A DNA stretch of 64,000 bases from Alphaproteobacteria bacterium (GTDB lineage: Bacteria > Pseudomonadota > Alphaproteobacteria > Micropepsales > Micropepsaceae), in assembly GCA_019245415.1 (NCBI GenBank), contig JAFARO010000004.1, positions 434,001 through 498,000 of the forward strand. The letters run 5' to 3'. The position numbers and the translations under genes were made by a program. Each line of letters opens with the position of its first letter. The first letter of the stretch is position 1. The notes under the pieces are model-generated. The model saw only the letters and a program-made list of their open reading frames with translations. It searched no databases and had not been told where the DNA came from. Below, piece by piece: positions 30,497 through 40,485 of this stretch.

Positions 30497-31872
30497 TGCG
30501 CCTTCTCATCATCGGCAGCCTGCAGGGCCAGATCGGCGCGGCCACCAAGATCGCGATGGATCGCGGCGCCAAGGTGACGCACGCGCTCGACATCGAACAG
30601 GGGCTCGCCTCGCTGCGCGGCGGGCGCGGCGCCGACCTCGTCTTCTGCGACATCTCGCTCGATATCGGCGAGTTGGTGCGCGCGCTGAGCACGGAGCGCA
30701 TCTGCACGCCGGTCGTCGCCTGCGGCGTCGGCACCGATGCGCGACGTGCCGTCGACGCCATCCGCGCCGGCGCCAAGGAATACTTGCCCCTGCCGCCCGA
30801 TGCCGAATTGATCGCCGCGGTGCTGGCGGCGGTGGCCGACGAGTCGCATCAGCTGATCTTCGAGGACGATGCCATGCGCAGCGTCATCGATCTCGCCGAC
30901 CAGGTGGCCTCGAGCGATGCCTCGATCCTGATCACCGGCGAGAGCGGCACCGGCAAGGAAGTGCTGGCGCGCTACGTCCACCGCAAATCCTCGCGCGCCG
31001 ACCGCGCCTTCATCTCGGTCAATTGCGCCGCGATCCCGGAAAACCTGCTCGAGAGCGAGCTCTTCGGTCACGAGAAGGGCGCCTTCACCGGCGCCGTCGC
31101 GCGGCGCATCGGCAAGTTCGAGGAGGCCAATGGCGGCACCTTGCTGCTCGACGAAGTGAGCGAGATGGCCTTCCATCTCCAGGCCAAGCTCTTGCGCGCC
31201 ATCCAGGAGCGCGAGATCGACCGTGTCGGCGGCACCAAGCCGGTCAAGGTCGATATCCGCATCATCGCGACCTCGAACCGCGATCTTGCCGAGAGCGTCC
31301 AGCGCGGCACCTTCCGCGAAGACCTCCTCTACCGTCTCAACGTCGTGAACCTGCGCATCCCCGCGCTGCGCGAGCGGCCGCGGGACATCCAGGCTCTGGC
31401 GCGGCACTTCGCGCAGAAATATGCGCAAGCCAACGGCGTCGTCTTCCGTCCCATCGCGCCTGCGACCGAGCGGCTGCTCTCGTCGCATCCCTGGCGCGGC
31501 AATGTGCGCGAGCTCGAGAACACCATCCATCGCGCCGTGCTGCTCGCGGCCGGGACCGAGATCGCGCCGGAAGCGATCCGCCTGCCCGACGGCACGCAGG
31601 TGGGCCACGCGGTGGCTTCCAACGTGCCGCTGCCGGTCAAGACCGCGGTCGAATCCGCCGCGGCGATCACCCGCGGTCTGGTCGGACGCACTGTCGCCGA
31701 TGTCGAGCGCGACCTGATCCTCGACACGCTCGGCCATTGTCTGGGCAACCGCACCCATGCGGCAAACATCCTTGGCATCTCGATCCGCACCCTGCGCAAC
31801 AAGCTGCGCGAATACAGCCAGGCCGGTCTCGCCATCCCGCAGCACGGCGGCGAACAGCGGATGGCGGGGTAG
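30496..31872 (+). CDS. flbD: Sigma-54-dependent flagellar regulator FlbD
   Basis: A 458-residue enhancer-binding protein. Residues 1-115 form a receiver-like domain (D52 in FCDIS is the only candidate phospho-site); the AAA+ domain has Walker A GESGTGKE at 148-155, the sigma-54 contact loop GAFTGA at 195-200 and Walker B GGTLLLDEV; a Fis-type helix-turn-helix (NRTHAANILGISIRTLRNKL) ends the protein. In Caulobacter FlbD activates late flagellar genes and represses fliF. The -24/-12 promoters at 22338 and 22484 are likely targets. Confidence 0.94.
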   Translation: MRLLIIGSLQGQIGAATKIAMDRGAKVTHALDIEQGLASLRGGRGADLVFCDISLDIGELVRALSTERICTPVVACGVGTDARRAVDAIRAGAKEYLPLPPDAELIAAVLAAVADESHQLIFEDDAMRSVIDLADQVASSDASILITGESGTGKEVLARYVHRKSSRADRAFISVNCAAIPENLLESELFGHEKGAFTGAVARRIGKFEEANGGTLLLDEVSEMAFHLQAKLLRAIQEREIDRVGGTKPVKVDIRIIATSNRDLAESVQRGTFREDLLYRLNVVNLRIPALRERPRDIQALARHFAQKYAQANGVVFRPIAPATERLLSSHPWRGNVRELENTIHRAVLLAAGTEIAPEAIRLPDGTQVGHAVASNVPLPVKTAVESAAAITRGLVGRTVADVERDLILDTLGHCLGNRTHAANILGISIRTLRNKLREYSQAGLAIPQHGGEQRMAG

Positions 31873-31887
31873 TGATGCAACTCAATT

Positions 31888-32018
31888 GTCATCCCCGGCG
31901 AGCGCGCGCTCACGGCGCGCGCGAGGGAAGGGGACCCAGGTGGTCAGACCGGTCTCGTTCCTTCCACCTGGGTTCCCTTCCCCTCGCATTGCTGTCGCAA
32001 TGCTCGGCCGGGAATGAC
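31888..32018. repeat. Family C palindromic repeat
   Basis: GTCATCCCCGGCGAGC ... GAGGGAAGGGGACCCAGGTG at the left and CACCTGGGTTCCCTTCCCCTCG ... CGGCCGGGAATGAC at the right. Each arm has its own hairpin (GCGCGC.., GCATTGCTGTCGCAATGC). It lies between flbD and flhA. Related copies at 56104-56327 and 59020-59401. Confidence 0.7.
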
Positions 32019-32040
32019 ACCTTTATTGTGCGGTTGAGTC

Positions 32041-34155
32041 ATGGCTGACATCACCGCCGCCACGACGCCGTCCCGCGCTTTGCTGCCGCAGCTCGCGGCG
32101 GCGTTCGACTTCCTGAAGCGCAGCGAGCTCGCGCTCGCGGTCGGCATCATGGCGATCCTGGTGGTCCTCATCTTGCCGCTGCCGACCTGGATGCTCGACA
32201 TCTGTCTGGCGTTCTCGCTGTCGCTGTCGATCTTGATCCTGATGACGGCGGTGTTCGTCAAGAAGCCGCTCGAGTTTTCGTCCTTCCCGACCGTGCTGCT
32301 CGTCACCACGATGATGCGGCTCGCCTTCAACCTGGCCTCCACGCGGCTGATCCTAGGCCATGGCAGCGAGGGCACGGAGGCGTCCGGCTATGTGATCCAG
32401 GCCTTCGGCAAGCTGATCATGGGCGGCAATTTCGTCATCGGCCTGATCGTCTTCGCCATCCTGGTGATCGTGAACTTCGTCGTCATCACCAAGGGCTCTG
32501 GCCGCATCGCCGAAGTCGCCGCGCGCTTCACCCTGGACGCCATGCCGGGCAAGCAGATGGCGATCGACGCCGATCTCTCCTCCGGCCTGATCGACGAGAA
32601 GGATGCGCGCCTCCGGCGCAAGACCCTGGAGCTCGAGTCAAATTTCTTCGGCGCCATGGACGGCGCCAGCAAGTTCGTGCGCGGCGACGCCATCGCGGGG
32701 CTGCTCATCGTCGCCATCAACATCGTCGGCGGCATCATCGTCGCCGTGGCGCAGAAAGGCATGAGCTTTTCCGACGCGACGCAGACCTTCACCCTTCTGA
32801 CCGTCGGCGACGGCCTGGTGAGCCAGATGCCGGCGCTGATCGTGTCGACCGCCGCGGGCCTGATGGTGTCGAAGGCCGGCGTCGAAGGTTCGACCGACAA
32901 GGCGCTGATGGGCCAGCTCTCGTTCTATCCCCAGGCGCTCGGCATGGCCGCGCTGGTGATGGGCATCGTCGCGGTGCTGCCCGGCATGCCGACCTTCGCC
33001 TTCGCCGGATTGTCGGCCGGCATCGGCGCGCTCGCCTGGCTTTCCTACAAGCGCAAGGACGCCGTCGAAAGCGAAGCGCGCGCCGCCGAGCAGAAGGCCC
33101 AGGCGGATTCCGCGCCGCAGGAAGAGCCGATCGCCACCGCGCTCGCGCTCGACCTGCTGCGCATCGAATTGGGTTACGCGCTCTTGCCGCTGATCAACGA
33201 CGTCAAAGGCCATCGAATCACCGACCAGATCAAGGCCCTGCGCCGCCAGCTCGCCCAGGACATGGGCTTCGTCATGCCCGCGGTGCGCATCCTCGACAAC
33301 CTCCAGCTCGGCGCCAACGAGTACCGCATCCGCGTCAAGGAGGTGGATTCCGGCAAGGGCGAGCTGTTCCCGGGCTCGATGCTGGCGATGGATCCGAAAG
33401 GATTGCCGGTCGATCTGCCCGGCACGCACACCAGCGAACCGGCCTTCGGTCTTCCCGCGACCTGGATCAGCGCCGCGCTGCGCGACGAGGCGGCATTCAA
33501 GGGTCTCACCGTGGTCGATCCGGGCACGGTCTTGACCACCCATCTTACCGAAGTGCTCAAGGCGCATATGGCCGAGCTGCTCTCCTATGCCGAGACCAAG
33601 AAGCTGCTCGACGATCTGCCGCCGGAGAACAAGAAACTGGTCGACGAGCTCATTCCCAACCAGATCCCGGTGACCGGCGTGCAGCGCGTGCTGCAGACCT
33701 TGCTTGGCGAGCGCGTCTCCATCCGCGACCTGCCGGCGATCCTCGAGGGCATCGCCGAAGCCGTCGGCCACACCAAGAACGCGCTCTATATGACGGAGCA
33801 TGTGCGCGCGCGCCTGTCGCGCCAGCTCTGCCACGCCAACCTCGCCCCCGGCGGCTATCTGCCGCTGATCGCGCTGTCGCCGCATTGGGAGCAGAACTTC
33901 CTCGAAGCCATCATCGGCCAGGGCGAGGAGCGCCAGCTCGCCATGGCGCCGTCGCTGCTGCAGCAATTCATCCAGATCGTGCGCGAGCGCTTCGACGACG
34001 CTGCCGGGCGCGGCGAAGTGCCGGTGCTGCTCACCAGTCCGCAGATCAGGCCGTTCGTCCGCTCCATTGTGGAGCGTTTCCGGCCGGCGACCGTCGTCAT
34101 GTCGCAGACCGAGATCCATCCGAGCATCCGCCTGCGTACGCTCGGGCAAGTCTGA
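32041..34155 (+). CDS. flhA: Flagellar biosynthesis protein FlhA
   Basis: A 704-residue core component of the flagellar export gate. About eight transmembrane helices in residues 20-330 including the FHIPEP-family block LPLPTWMLDICLAFSLSLSILILMTAVFVKKPLEFSSFPTVLLVTTMMRLAFNLASTRLIL; the large cytoplasmic domain follows with the PGTVLTTHLTEVL and ALSPHWEQ patterns. Length is normal. Separated from flbD only by a family C repeat, so it may still be co-transcribed. Confidence 0.95.
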   Translation: MADITAATTPSRALLPQLAAAFDFLKRSELALAVGIMAILVVLILPLPTWMLDICLAFSLSLSILILMTAVFVKKPLEFSSFPTVLLVTTMMRLAFNLASTRLILGHGSEGTEASGYVIQAFGKLIMGGNFVIGLIVFAILVIVNFVVITKGSGRIAEVAARFTLDAMPGKQMAIDADLSSGLIDEKDARLRRKTLELESNFFGAMDGASKFVRGDAIAGLLIVAINIVGGIIVAVAQKGMSFSDATQTFTLLTVGDGLVSQMPALIVSTAAGLMVSKAGVEGSTDKALMGQLSFYPQALGMAALVMGIVAVLPGMPTFAFAGLSAGIGALAWLSYKRKDAVESEARAAEQKAQADSAPQEEPIATALALDLLRIELGYALLPLINDVKGHRITDQIKALRRQLAQDMGFVMPAVRILDNLQLGANEYRIRVKEVDSGKGELFPGSMLAMDPKGLPVDLPGTHTSEPAFGLPATWISAALRDEAAFKGLTVVDPGTVLTTHLTEVLKAHMAELLSYAETKKLLDDLPPENKKLVDELIPNQIPVTGVQRVLQTLLGERVSIRDLPAILEGIAEAVGHTKNALYMTEHVRARLSRQLCHANLAPGGYLPLIALSPHWEQNFLEAIIGQGEERQLAMAPSLLQQFIQIVRERFDDAAGRGEVPVLLTSPQIRPFVRSIVERFRPATVVMSQTEIHPSIRLRTLGQV

Positions 34156-34344
34156 GGCGATCGCCTTTTGCGACGGCCAAACGGCCTGAATTTCCGACGT
34201 TAACCTTAAAGTCGGGGCTTCTCGAGCGCTTCGGCCATGTTCCGCCTGCGCGGTTTCGGTGTATGATCCCTTAACGGCATTCGTTCCGAGGGACGGTCAG
34301 CTGCGATGCGGCGGAGCGGGTGTTTGCGTAACTGAGGGGGCACT

Positions 34345-34689
34345 ATGTCGATCATTTGGGAAATTTGGGGCGCGATTCACAACATCGTTATGGGCGCGAT
34401 GCAGGATCCGATCACGCTTGTCATTGCCATTGTCGTATTGATTGCCGCGGGCGTGATGATGCAGGGCCTGGAGTCGCTCTTGACCACGACGCTGCTGGCG
34501 ATGCTTGCGTTCGGGCTTCTGGGCTATGTCCGCGCGGTGCTGCTGAACAAGCAGAACGCCGCGGCCTATGCCACGACCGACTGGCACAATTTCGCCGCGA
34601 CCACCGGACTGACGCTGCTGGCTTATGCGATCACCTTCGCCGTCGGCATCGCCATCGTGAACGCCGTCCGCTCGCTGATCCAGCGTTAG
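34345..34689 (+). CDS. Small integral membrane protein of unknown function
   Basis: A 114-residue protein with three hydrophobic helices (about residues 22-45, 48-66, 85-110). GAGGGGG precedes the ATG. No family recognised; it follows flhA by 190 bases and ends 13 bases before the convergent vWA gene. The 190-base gap holds a GTTAACCTTAAAG motif and no other gene. Confidence 0.6.
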   Translation: MSIIWEIWGAIHNIVMGAMQDPITLVIAIVVLIAAGVMMQGLESLLTTTLLAMLAFGLLGYVRAVLLNKQNAAAYATTDWHNFAATTGLTLLAYAITFAVGIAIVNAVRSLIQR

Positions 34690-34701
34690 GGCGCGCAGGC
34701 T

Positions 34702-36759
34702 CTAGCGGCCTTCCGTCCGCCAGGCGAGCAACAGCGTCGTCAACAGCAGCAGGAGCGCCGCCCAGCCGGGCAGCAGCGCCTGCTGCTCGACTTGCGCGAC
34801 GCGATAGGCGCCGTTGGCGCGCAGCCCTATCCAGTTCTCGCCCGATGCCGTCGCGCCGGGACCGACACGGCGGATCGACGGCAATCCGTCGCTCAGCCAA
34901 TGCACCGAGCCGCCGCTCAAATCCGCGACCGGCTTCAGGATGCTCTCGGTCGCGCGCAGATCGGAAACCTCCTTGGGATTGAGCGGTCCCGCAGCCGCGA
35001 CGGCGGACAGCGTGCCGTCGCTCAGATGATAGAGACCGAGTTCGTCCGCCTTCAGCGTCGCGCGCCATATCCCGGGTTCGGCCTTGGCGAGCGTCACAAT
35101 CTGTTTGCGCCCGGACGGAAAGCTCAGCGTCACGGGGCTCGCGGTCTGCGCCATGGTGTTGCGCTCGATCGCGATGGCGCCGTTGGCGGCCGTGGCCGAG
35201 AGTCGCTCCTCCTCCAGCTCCGGCTCTTTCATCAGCCAGTGCGCCAGCCGCCGCAGCAGCTCGGCTTGCGGCCCGCCGCCTTCGAAGCCGCGCGCCCACA
35301 GCCAGCCCTGATCGGAAAGGAACTCCGCGACGCGTCCCTTGCCGGCCTTGTCGAGCACCAGCAGCGGGCGGTCGTTCGGCCCCGCCATCACGGTCTGGCC
35401 GTTGACCTTGTTGGTCCCGATCATGCGGAACCAGCGGCCCCAGCTTGGCGCCATATTGCCGGCATTGGCGCCCGGCAGCGCCCGCGTCACCGGATGGGCT
35501 TGGCCGGCCTCGGTGACGACCGGTTTGAACGGTTCGGCGACGATGTCGCCGGTCGGCGCCGCCGGCAGCACGCCGGCGAGCGGCGAACGGTAGATGCTTG
35601 TCGGTTGCGCGAATTCGGGTCCGGCCGAGACCAAAAGCGCGCCGCCCTCCTCGACATAGTTCGCGATGTTTTCGTAGTAGGCGAGGGGCAGGATGCCGCG
35701 CTCGGTGTAGCGGTCGAAGATGATGAGGTCGAACTGGCCGAGCTTCTCGACGAACAGTTCCTGGGTCGGAAAGGTTATCAGCGCGAGTTCTTCGAGCGGC
35801 GTGAAATCGCGCTTGTCCGGCGGACGCAGGATGGTGAAATGCACGAGGTCGACGGAAGGATCGGCCTTGAGCAGGTTGCGCCATACCCGCTCGCCGGCAT
35901 GCGGTTCGCCTGAGATCAGAAGCACGCGCAGCCGGTCGCGCACGCCGTTCACCGTCACCACGGCGCGATTGTTCTCGAGCGTGAGCTCCGCCGGCCCCGG
36001 ACGCGCCTCGAGCTCGATGACGTTCTCGCCGCCATGGGCGATGGGCACATGAATGGTGGCGTCGTGTCCAATGGGCACCGTCCGCGTTCCGCCGTCGCGC
36101 CCGTCGATGCGCACGGTGACGGCGGCAGCCGCGCCGGTGTCGCTGCCGAAATCGTCGACGCGCAGGACGATCTGCGCGTCCTGTCCGACAATGGCGAAGC
36201 GCGCGGCGTCGGGGACGGAAAGCTTGCGGTCGCGCTCGCCGCGCTCGCCCACGATCAGCGCCTGCAGCGGCGCGTGGATGGGCGAGGTCTTGGGAGTGTC
36301 ATGGACTTCGCCATCGGTGATCAGGATCGCGCCCGCGACGCGATCGGGCGGCACATCGCTCAGCGCGCCGCTCAGCGCGGCGAACAGCTGCGTGCCGGTG
36401 TCCTCGCCGTCGGCGTGACTGCGCACCTGCGCCACGCGCAATTCGAGATCGCGCATGGCGCCGAGCTTCCGCTGGATCGCGGCCAGCGCCTGCGCCGCCT
36501 TTTCGCCGCGGCCGCGTATGCTCATGCTCTGAGAGCGGTCGAGCACCACCACGGCGACGTCGGACAGGGGCTCGCGGCGCTCATGGATGATCATCGGGTT
36601 GGCGAGCACCAGGATCACCGCGGCGAAAGCCAGCCCCCGCGCCCAGGCGCCGCGCGCGCGCCGCAAAAGCGCGTAAAGCGTGAGCGTGACGGCGGTGCCC
36701 GTCACGATCCAGAGCGCGAGCAGCGGAACATGCGGCGCGAAGCCCAGGGTCGTCGCCAT
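34702..36759 (-). CDS. Membrane protein with von Willebrand A-like domain (MoxR-operon partner)
   Basis: A 685-residue protein from the ATG at 36759 (a TTG two codons upstream is also possible). Two N-terminal transmembrane helices, then a vWA-like fold with VVVLDRSQSM near residue 72 (MIDAS-like DxSxS), a glutamine-amidotransferase-like segment (DLIIFDRYTERGILPLAYYENIANYVEEGGALLVSAG) and a final helix. In alphaproteobacteria this gene sits in the MoxR-DUF58-DUF4159 set, thought to assist maturation of metal- or envelope-associated complexes; the target is unknown. Confidence 0.8.
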   Translation of the reverse strand: MATTLGFAPHVPLLALWIVTGTAVTLTLYALLRRARGAWARGLAFAAVILVLANPMIIHERREPLSDVAVVVLDRSQSMSIRGRGEKAAQALAAIQRKLGAMRDLELRVAQVRSHADGEDTGTQLFAALSGALSDVPPDRVAGAILITDGEVHDTPKTSPIHAPLQALIVGERGERDRKLSVPDAARFAIVGQDAQIVLRVDDFGSDTGAAAAVTVRIDGRDGGTRTVPIGHDATIHVPIAHGGENVIELEARPGPAELTLENNRAVVTVNGVRDRLRVLLISGEPHAGERVWRNLLKADPSVDLVHFTILRPPDKRDFTPLEELALITFPTQELFVEKLGQFDLIIFDRYTERGILPLAYYENIANYVEEGGALLVSAGPEFAQPTSIYRSPLAGVLPAAPTGDIVAEPFKPVVTEAGQAHPVTRALPGANAGNMAPSWGRWFRMIGTNKVNGQTVMAGPNDRPLLVLDKAGKGRVAEFLSDQGWLWARGFEGGGPQAELLRRLAHWLMKEPELEEERLSATAANGAIAIERNTMAQTASPVTLSFPSGRKQIVTLAKAEPGIWRATLKADELGLYHLSDGTLSAVAAAGPLNPKEVSDLRATESILKPVADLSGGSVHWLSDGLPSIRRVGPGATASGENWIGLRANGAYRVAQVEQQALLPGWAALLLLLTTLLLAWRTEGR

Positions 36760-36761
36760 GC

Positions 36762-39464
36762 TCAATGTCCCATGCGCTGCAGCAGCGCCTGCATGTGGAC
36801 GGTGTCGGCCTTGTAGTTGCCGGTCAGCGCGTACATCACGAGATTGATGCCGAAGCGGATCGCCAATTCGCGCTGGCGCCCGCCGCCGGGAACCGGATCG
36901 ACCACCGGGGTGCCTTGCCCATCCACGGCCCAGGCCGCGGCCCAGTCATTGCTGCCGATGATGACGGGCGACACGCCGTCGCCGCCGCGCGCCGGCAACG
37001 CTTCGCTCGCGGCATCCGCTGGCGGCAGCGCCTGCACCCAGACTTTGCCGCCGTCCCAGCGGCCGGGAAAATCGCGCAGGATGTAGAACGACTTTGTCAG
37101 CACATGATCGGTGGGCACCACCTGCAGCGGCGGAAGATCGAGCTTGGCGGTCAAGCGGCGCAGCGTCTTCTCGCCGGGCGAATCCGCTCCGCGCACCGCG
37201 CCCAGGCTGAGATCGCGGCTGTCGAATAGAATCGTACCGCCATTGCGCATGTAGTCGGAGATTTTCGCCACCGCCTGCGGCGGCAGATCGGCCTCGCGCG
37301 GATCCATGGGCCAGTAGAGCAGCGGGAAGAACGTCAGGTCGTCGCGCGCGATGTCGACGGCCACCGGCTCCTTGGGCGTGTAGGAGGTGCGCTGTGCGAG
37401 CGCCAGGCCGAGGCCGCTGAGGCCGGCGCGGCTCATGGCATCGACATCGGCGAGGCCCGTCTGCACATAGGCCAGGCGCGTATCGAGCGCCGCTTTCATG
37501 GCGAAGGCGTCGTCGGCACGGACGTCGTGGGGATGCAGGACGAGCAGCATCGCCGCGACGGACGCCAGTGCCGGAACATATCCGCGCAGCGACAGCGAGA
37601 TCAGGGCATCGATCAGCAGCAGGATCGCGGCGAAGAGCAGCAGCGCGGGCTCGAGCGCGATGGCCCCGGAACGCGCGTGGATGCGCACCGGCACGCCGAT
37701 ATCGCCGAGCGGCTCCAATGTGGTCTGAGGACTGACTTCATTGAGCGCGAAGGCCGCGCCGGCAACGCCGTAGAGGCCCGGCGGATGGGCGCGTGACGGC
37801 GTCGCCCTGGCGATCTCGGTGGCTTTCAGAGGCCGGATGTCGGAGGCGGGACGGGTCTGACGTCCGAAGCCGTCGAGCAGGGAAAACGCGGGAAGCGTCG
37901 CCGCATTGGCCATCTCGCCCGGCTCGGTGCCGTTGGCGAGCATCAGCAGCCGCCGCAGCATGTCGACATAAAGTCCGGACAGCGGCAGCGACGACCATGA
38001 CGGTCCCGCCGTGATGTGGAACAGAACGATCCAGCCCTTGCCGCGCTGTGCCGCGGTGACCAGCGGCGTGCCGTCCGCCAGCCGCGCCCAGGTATGCTCG
38101 GAAAGCTGGATCGAGGGTTCGGCCAGGATCTGCCGCGACACCGTCACGTCCTTCGGCACGTCGAGCCCGCCGAACGGACTGTTGTCGGAGAACGAGGCGA
38201 GATGCTGCGGCTCGGCCCAGGCGAGCGCGCCGCCGAGGTAACGTCCGCCGCCTCTCAGCTTCACCGGCATCAGTTCGTCCACGTCGCCGGTCAGGCGTTC
38301 GCCCGCGAAGCGGATCAGCAGGCCGCCGTCGCTCACGAATCGCGCGACCGACGGCACATCGGGAATCTTGCCGACGCCGGCCAGCACCAGCACGCCCACA
38401 TGTTGCGTCAACAGAGTCGCGATGCTGCCCTTGCGCAGGTCGGCATAGGGCGCCAGCGCGCGTTCGAGGTAATACGTGTCCGAGAGGAGCGGTTGCTCGC
38501 CCTCGTTGTTGGCAGCCGACACTAGCCCCACCGCGCGGCGCGGTCCGCCGGCGTCGAGAAGCTGCACCGCGCCGGCCGACGGTTCGTTGGCGATGGCGAA
38601 GCGCGCGGTCTCATTGCGCATCTGCAGCGGCAGGATGAGCTTCGCATCGGCGCTGCGCTTGCCGTCCTCCAGGCGGAAATTCGCGCTGCCCAGGATTTCG
38701 CCGCGCAAGCCTTGCGCCTGTATCGCGCCGGAGCGCCCGCCCGCGCTGCCCGCGCGCTGGACGTGGAAGGTGAAGGCATTGGCGGCCTGTTCCGGCGGCG
38801 GCAACGCCAGAGGGCCGTCGGCGGTGGCGAACACTTTCAGGCTGCCCAGCCGCGCCAGCGTGTCCGCGGTGTCTCTTGCATGGGGATCGCCGATGCCGTC
38901 GCTCAGCCACAGGATCTCCAAGGGCCCTTTCAGGTGGGCGCGCGCCAGCGCGGCTGCGGCACGCGCGCGGTCGCCGGCCCAGGGCTGCGGGGCAAGCGAA
39001 TCCGCGCGACGCTCGGCGCTGCCGATGTCGAGAAGGCTGACGTCGGGAACATCGGCGGTCGTGACGATCGCGACGCCGCGTCCGCTCTGCGCGGCGCTGC
39101 GCAAAGTGTCGGCGATCGCCGTTCTCGTCTTCTCCCAGCCATGGGCCGCGGTCCAGCCATTGTCGACGAACAGCACGATCGGGCCGCTGCCCTCAATGCC
39201 GGCGTCCCGCCCAAGCAGAGGCTCGGCCAGCGCGAGGATGATCGCGGCTGCCGCCAGCAGCCGCAGCAGCAGCAGCCACAACGGCGTGTGCGCCGGGGTC
39301 TCCTCGCTGTCCTTGAGCCCGAGCAGCAATCGCAGCGGCGGAAAGACGATGCGCCGCGGCGCCGGCGGCGTGACGCGCAGCAGCAGCCAGATCACCGGCA
39401 GCACCGCGAGCGCAAAAAGGATCCACGGCGTGCCGAAAGAGAGCTGGGAAAGGAGGGTCAACAA
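36762..39464 (-). CDS. DUF4159 domain-containing membrane protein (BatA-like N-terminus)
   Basis: A 900-residue protein. The N-terminus PWILFALAVLPVIWLLLRVTPPAPRRIVFPPLRLL is the BatA-type membrane module, followed by another helix and a degenerate vWA domain (IVLFVDNGWTAAHGW). Further helices occur near residue 610 and 645, and the C-terminal 210 residues form DUF4159 (PLLYWPMDPREADLPPQAVAKISDYMRNGGTILFDSRD). It starts with TTG (39464 or 39461) after GAGAGAGG. Immediately upstream, inside the operon, a family B palindrome separates it from the DUF58 gene. Confidence 0.85.
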   Translation of the reverse strand: MLTLLSQLSFGTPWILFALAVLPVIWLLLRVTPPAPRRIVFPPLRLLLGLKDSEETPAHTPLWLLLLRLLAAAAIILALAEPLLGRDAGIEGSGPIVLFVDNGWTAAHGWEKTRTAIADTLRSAAQSGRGVAIVTTADVPDVSLLDIGSAERRADSLAPQPWAGDRARAAAALARAHLKGPLEILWLSDGIGDPHARDTADTLARLGSLKVFATADGPLALPPPEQAANAFTFHVQRAGSAGGRSGAIQAQGLRGEILGSANFRLEDGKRSADAKLILPLQMRNETARFAIANEPSAGAVQLLDAGGPRRAVGLVSAANNEGEQPLLSDTYYLERALAPYADLRKGSIATLLTQHVGVLVLAGVGKIPDVPSVARFVSDGGLLIRFAGERLTGDVDELMPVKLRGGGRYLGGALAWAEPQHLASFSDNSPFGGLDVPKDVTVSRQILAEPSIQLSEHTWARLADGTPLVTAAQRGKGWIVLFHITAGPSWSSLPLSGLYVDMLRRLLMLANGTEPGEMANAATLPAFSLLDGFGRQTRPASDIRPLKATEIARATPSRAHPPGLYGVAGAAFALNEVSPQTTLEPLGDIGVPVRIHARSGAIALEPALLLFAAILLLIDALISLSLRGYVPALASVAAMLLVLHPHDVRADDAFAMKAALDTRLAYVQTGLADVDAMSRAGLSGLGLALAQRTSYTPKEPVAVDIARDDLTFFPLLYWPMDPREADLPPQAVAKISDYMRNGGTILFDSRDLSLGAVRGADSPGEKTLRRLTAKLDLPPLQVVPTDHVLTKSFYILRDFPGRWDGGKVWVQALPPADAASEALPARGGDGVSPVIIGSNDWAAAWAVDGQGTPVVDPVPGGGRQRELAIRFGINLVMYALTGNYKADTVHMQALLQRMGH

Positions 39465-39485
39465 CGCCTCTCTCCCAAAACAAAG

Positions 39486-39573
39486 CCGTCATCGCCCGGC
39501 GCGAAGCGTCCGGGCGACCCATTTTTTTTGCAGCAAGAAAATTGGGTCGCCCGCATGAAGCGGACGATGACGG
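39486..39573. repeat. Family B palindromic repeat
   Basis: CCGTCATCGCCCGG-loop-CCGGGCGACCCATTTT, a short AT-rich centre, AATTGGGTCGCCCGCATGAAG, CGGACGATGACGG. It is inside the moxR operon. Other B copies: 44806, 49144, 56177, 58436 and 61339. Confidence 0.75.
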
Positions 39574-39600
39574 AATGGTGAGGGGGGAGAGATGCAATTC

Positions 39601-40485
39601 TCACCTCTTCCCCCCGCTCATCTCGGCATAGAGGGCGACGAGGGCCGTCTGCGGCGGCTTGTCGGTGCGGTGCATAAGATAGCTCCAGCCGAGCTTGCCG
39701 GCGAGCAGCGCCAGGGCCTCGCTGTGCGCCTTGAATCGCGCGCGATACGCCGCGGCCACGGTTTCGGCGCGGCCCAGCGTCTCGCGCCGGTCTTCATCGG
39801 GAGCTTCGAAGCGCGTGCGGCCGCTATAGGGAAAGTCCTCTTCAGCCGGGTCGACGATATGCACCAGATAGCCGCCCGCGCGTCCTTCGCCGAAGCGGCG
39901 CAGTGCCGTCTCGATCTCGGCGGGCGGCCTTAGGAAATCGCTCAGCCACACCAGTTGCGCATTGCGCGGCAGATGCCCATCGGCCGGCAGCGCCGGCGAC
40001 GTCGTCCGCTCGCTCAGCGTCGCCGCCATCCGCCGCAACGTCGCGCGCGAATTCGCCGGAGCATGGCGCTCGCCGAGAAGCGCGACACGCTCGCCGCCGC
40101 GAACCAGCGCGGCCGCCAGCGCCAGCGCGATCAGGCTGGCGCGGTCGCGCTTGCGCACCTCGCCCGACGCGAAGTTCATGCCCGCCGAACCGTCGCGCCA
40201 GAACCATACCGACTGCGCCACTTCCCATTCGCGCTCGCGCACGAAGAGGTGCTGGGACTTCGCCGATTGGCGCCAGTCCACCGCACTCGAAGGGTCCTCG
40301 GCGCGAAAGCGGCGGAACTGCCAGAAGCTTTCGCCCATCCCCGCCTTGCGCCTGCCGTGGATGCCGAGGCTGACGGCGCTTGCCAGCCTCTCGGCCTCCA
40401 CCAGCAGCGGCGGCAGCGCCGCGGCCAGGGCCTCGGCTTCCTCCTGAAGGACGACACGAGTCTCGTTCAAAGAAGATCCCGGCAC
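39601..40485 (-). CDS. DUF58 domain-containing protein
   Basis: A 294-residue DUF58 protein: the signature GIHGRRKAGMGESFWQFRRFRAEDPSSAVDWRQSAKSQHLFVREREWE (about residues 42-90), which marks the start of a vWA-like fold. It overlaps moxR by 19 bases. MoxR ATPases work with DUF58/vWA partners as chaperone complexes, so this is the likely substrate-binding partner of the ATPase upstream. Confidence 0.88.
   Translation of the reverse strand: MPGSSLNETRVVLQEEAEALAAALPPLLVEAERLASAVSLGIHGRRKAGMGESFWQFRRFRAEDPSSAVDWRQSAKSQHLFVREREWEVAQSVWFWRDGSAGMNFASGEVRKRDRASLIALALAAALVRGGERVALLGERHAPANSRATLRRMAATLSERTTSPALPADGHLPRNAQLVWLSDFLRPPAEIETALRRFGEGRAGGYLVHIVDPAEEDFPYSGRTRFEAPDEDRRETLGRAETVAAAYRARFKAHSEALALLAGKLGWSYLMHRTDKPPQTALVALYAEMSGGKR

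Noticed and set aside
39486-39573. Family B palindromes as simple rho-independent terminators
   Set aside because: They lack a T-run at either edge, occur inside operons (moxR-DUF4159) and between divergent or co-directional genes alike, and are conserved in sequence as well as structure.
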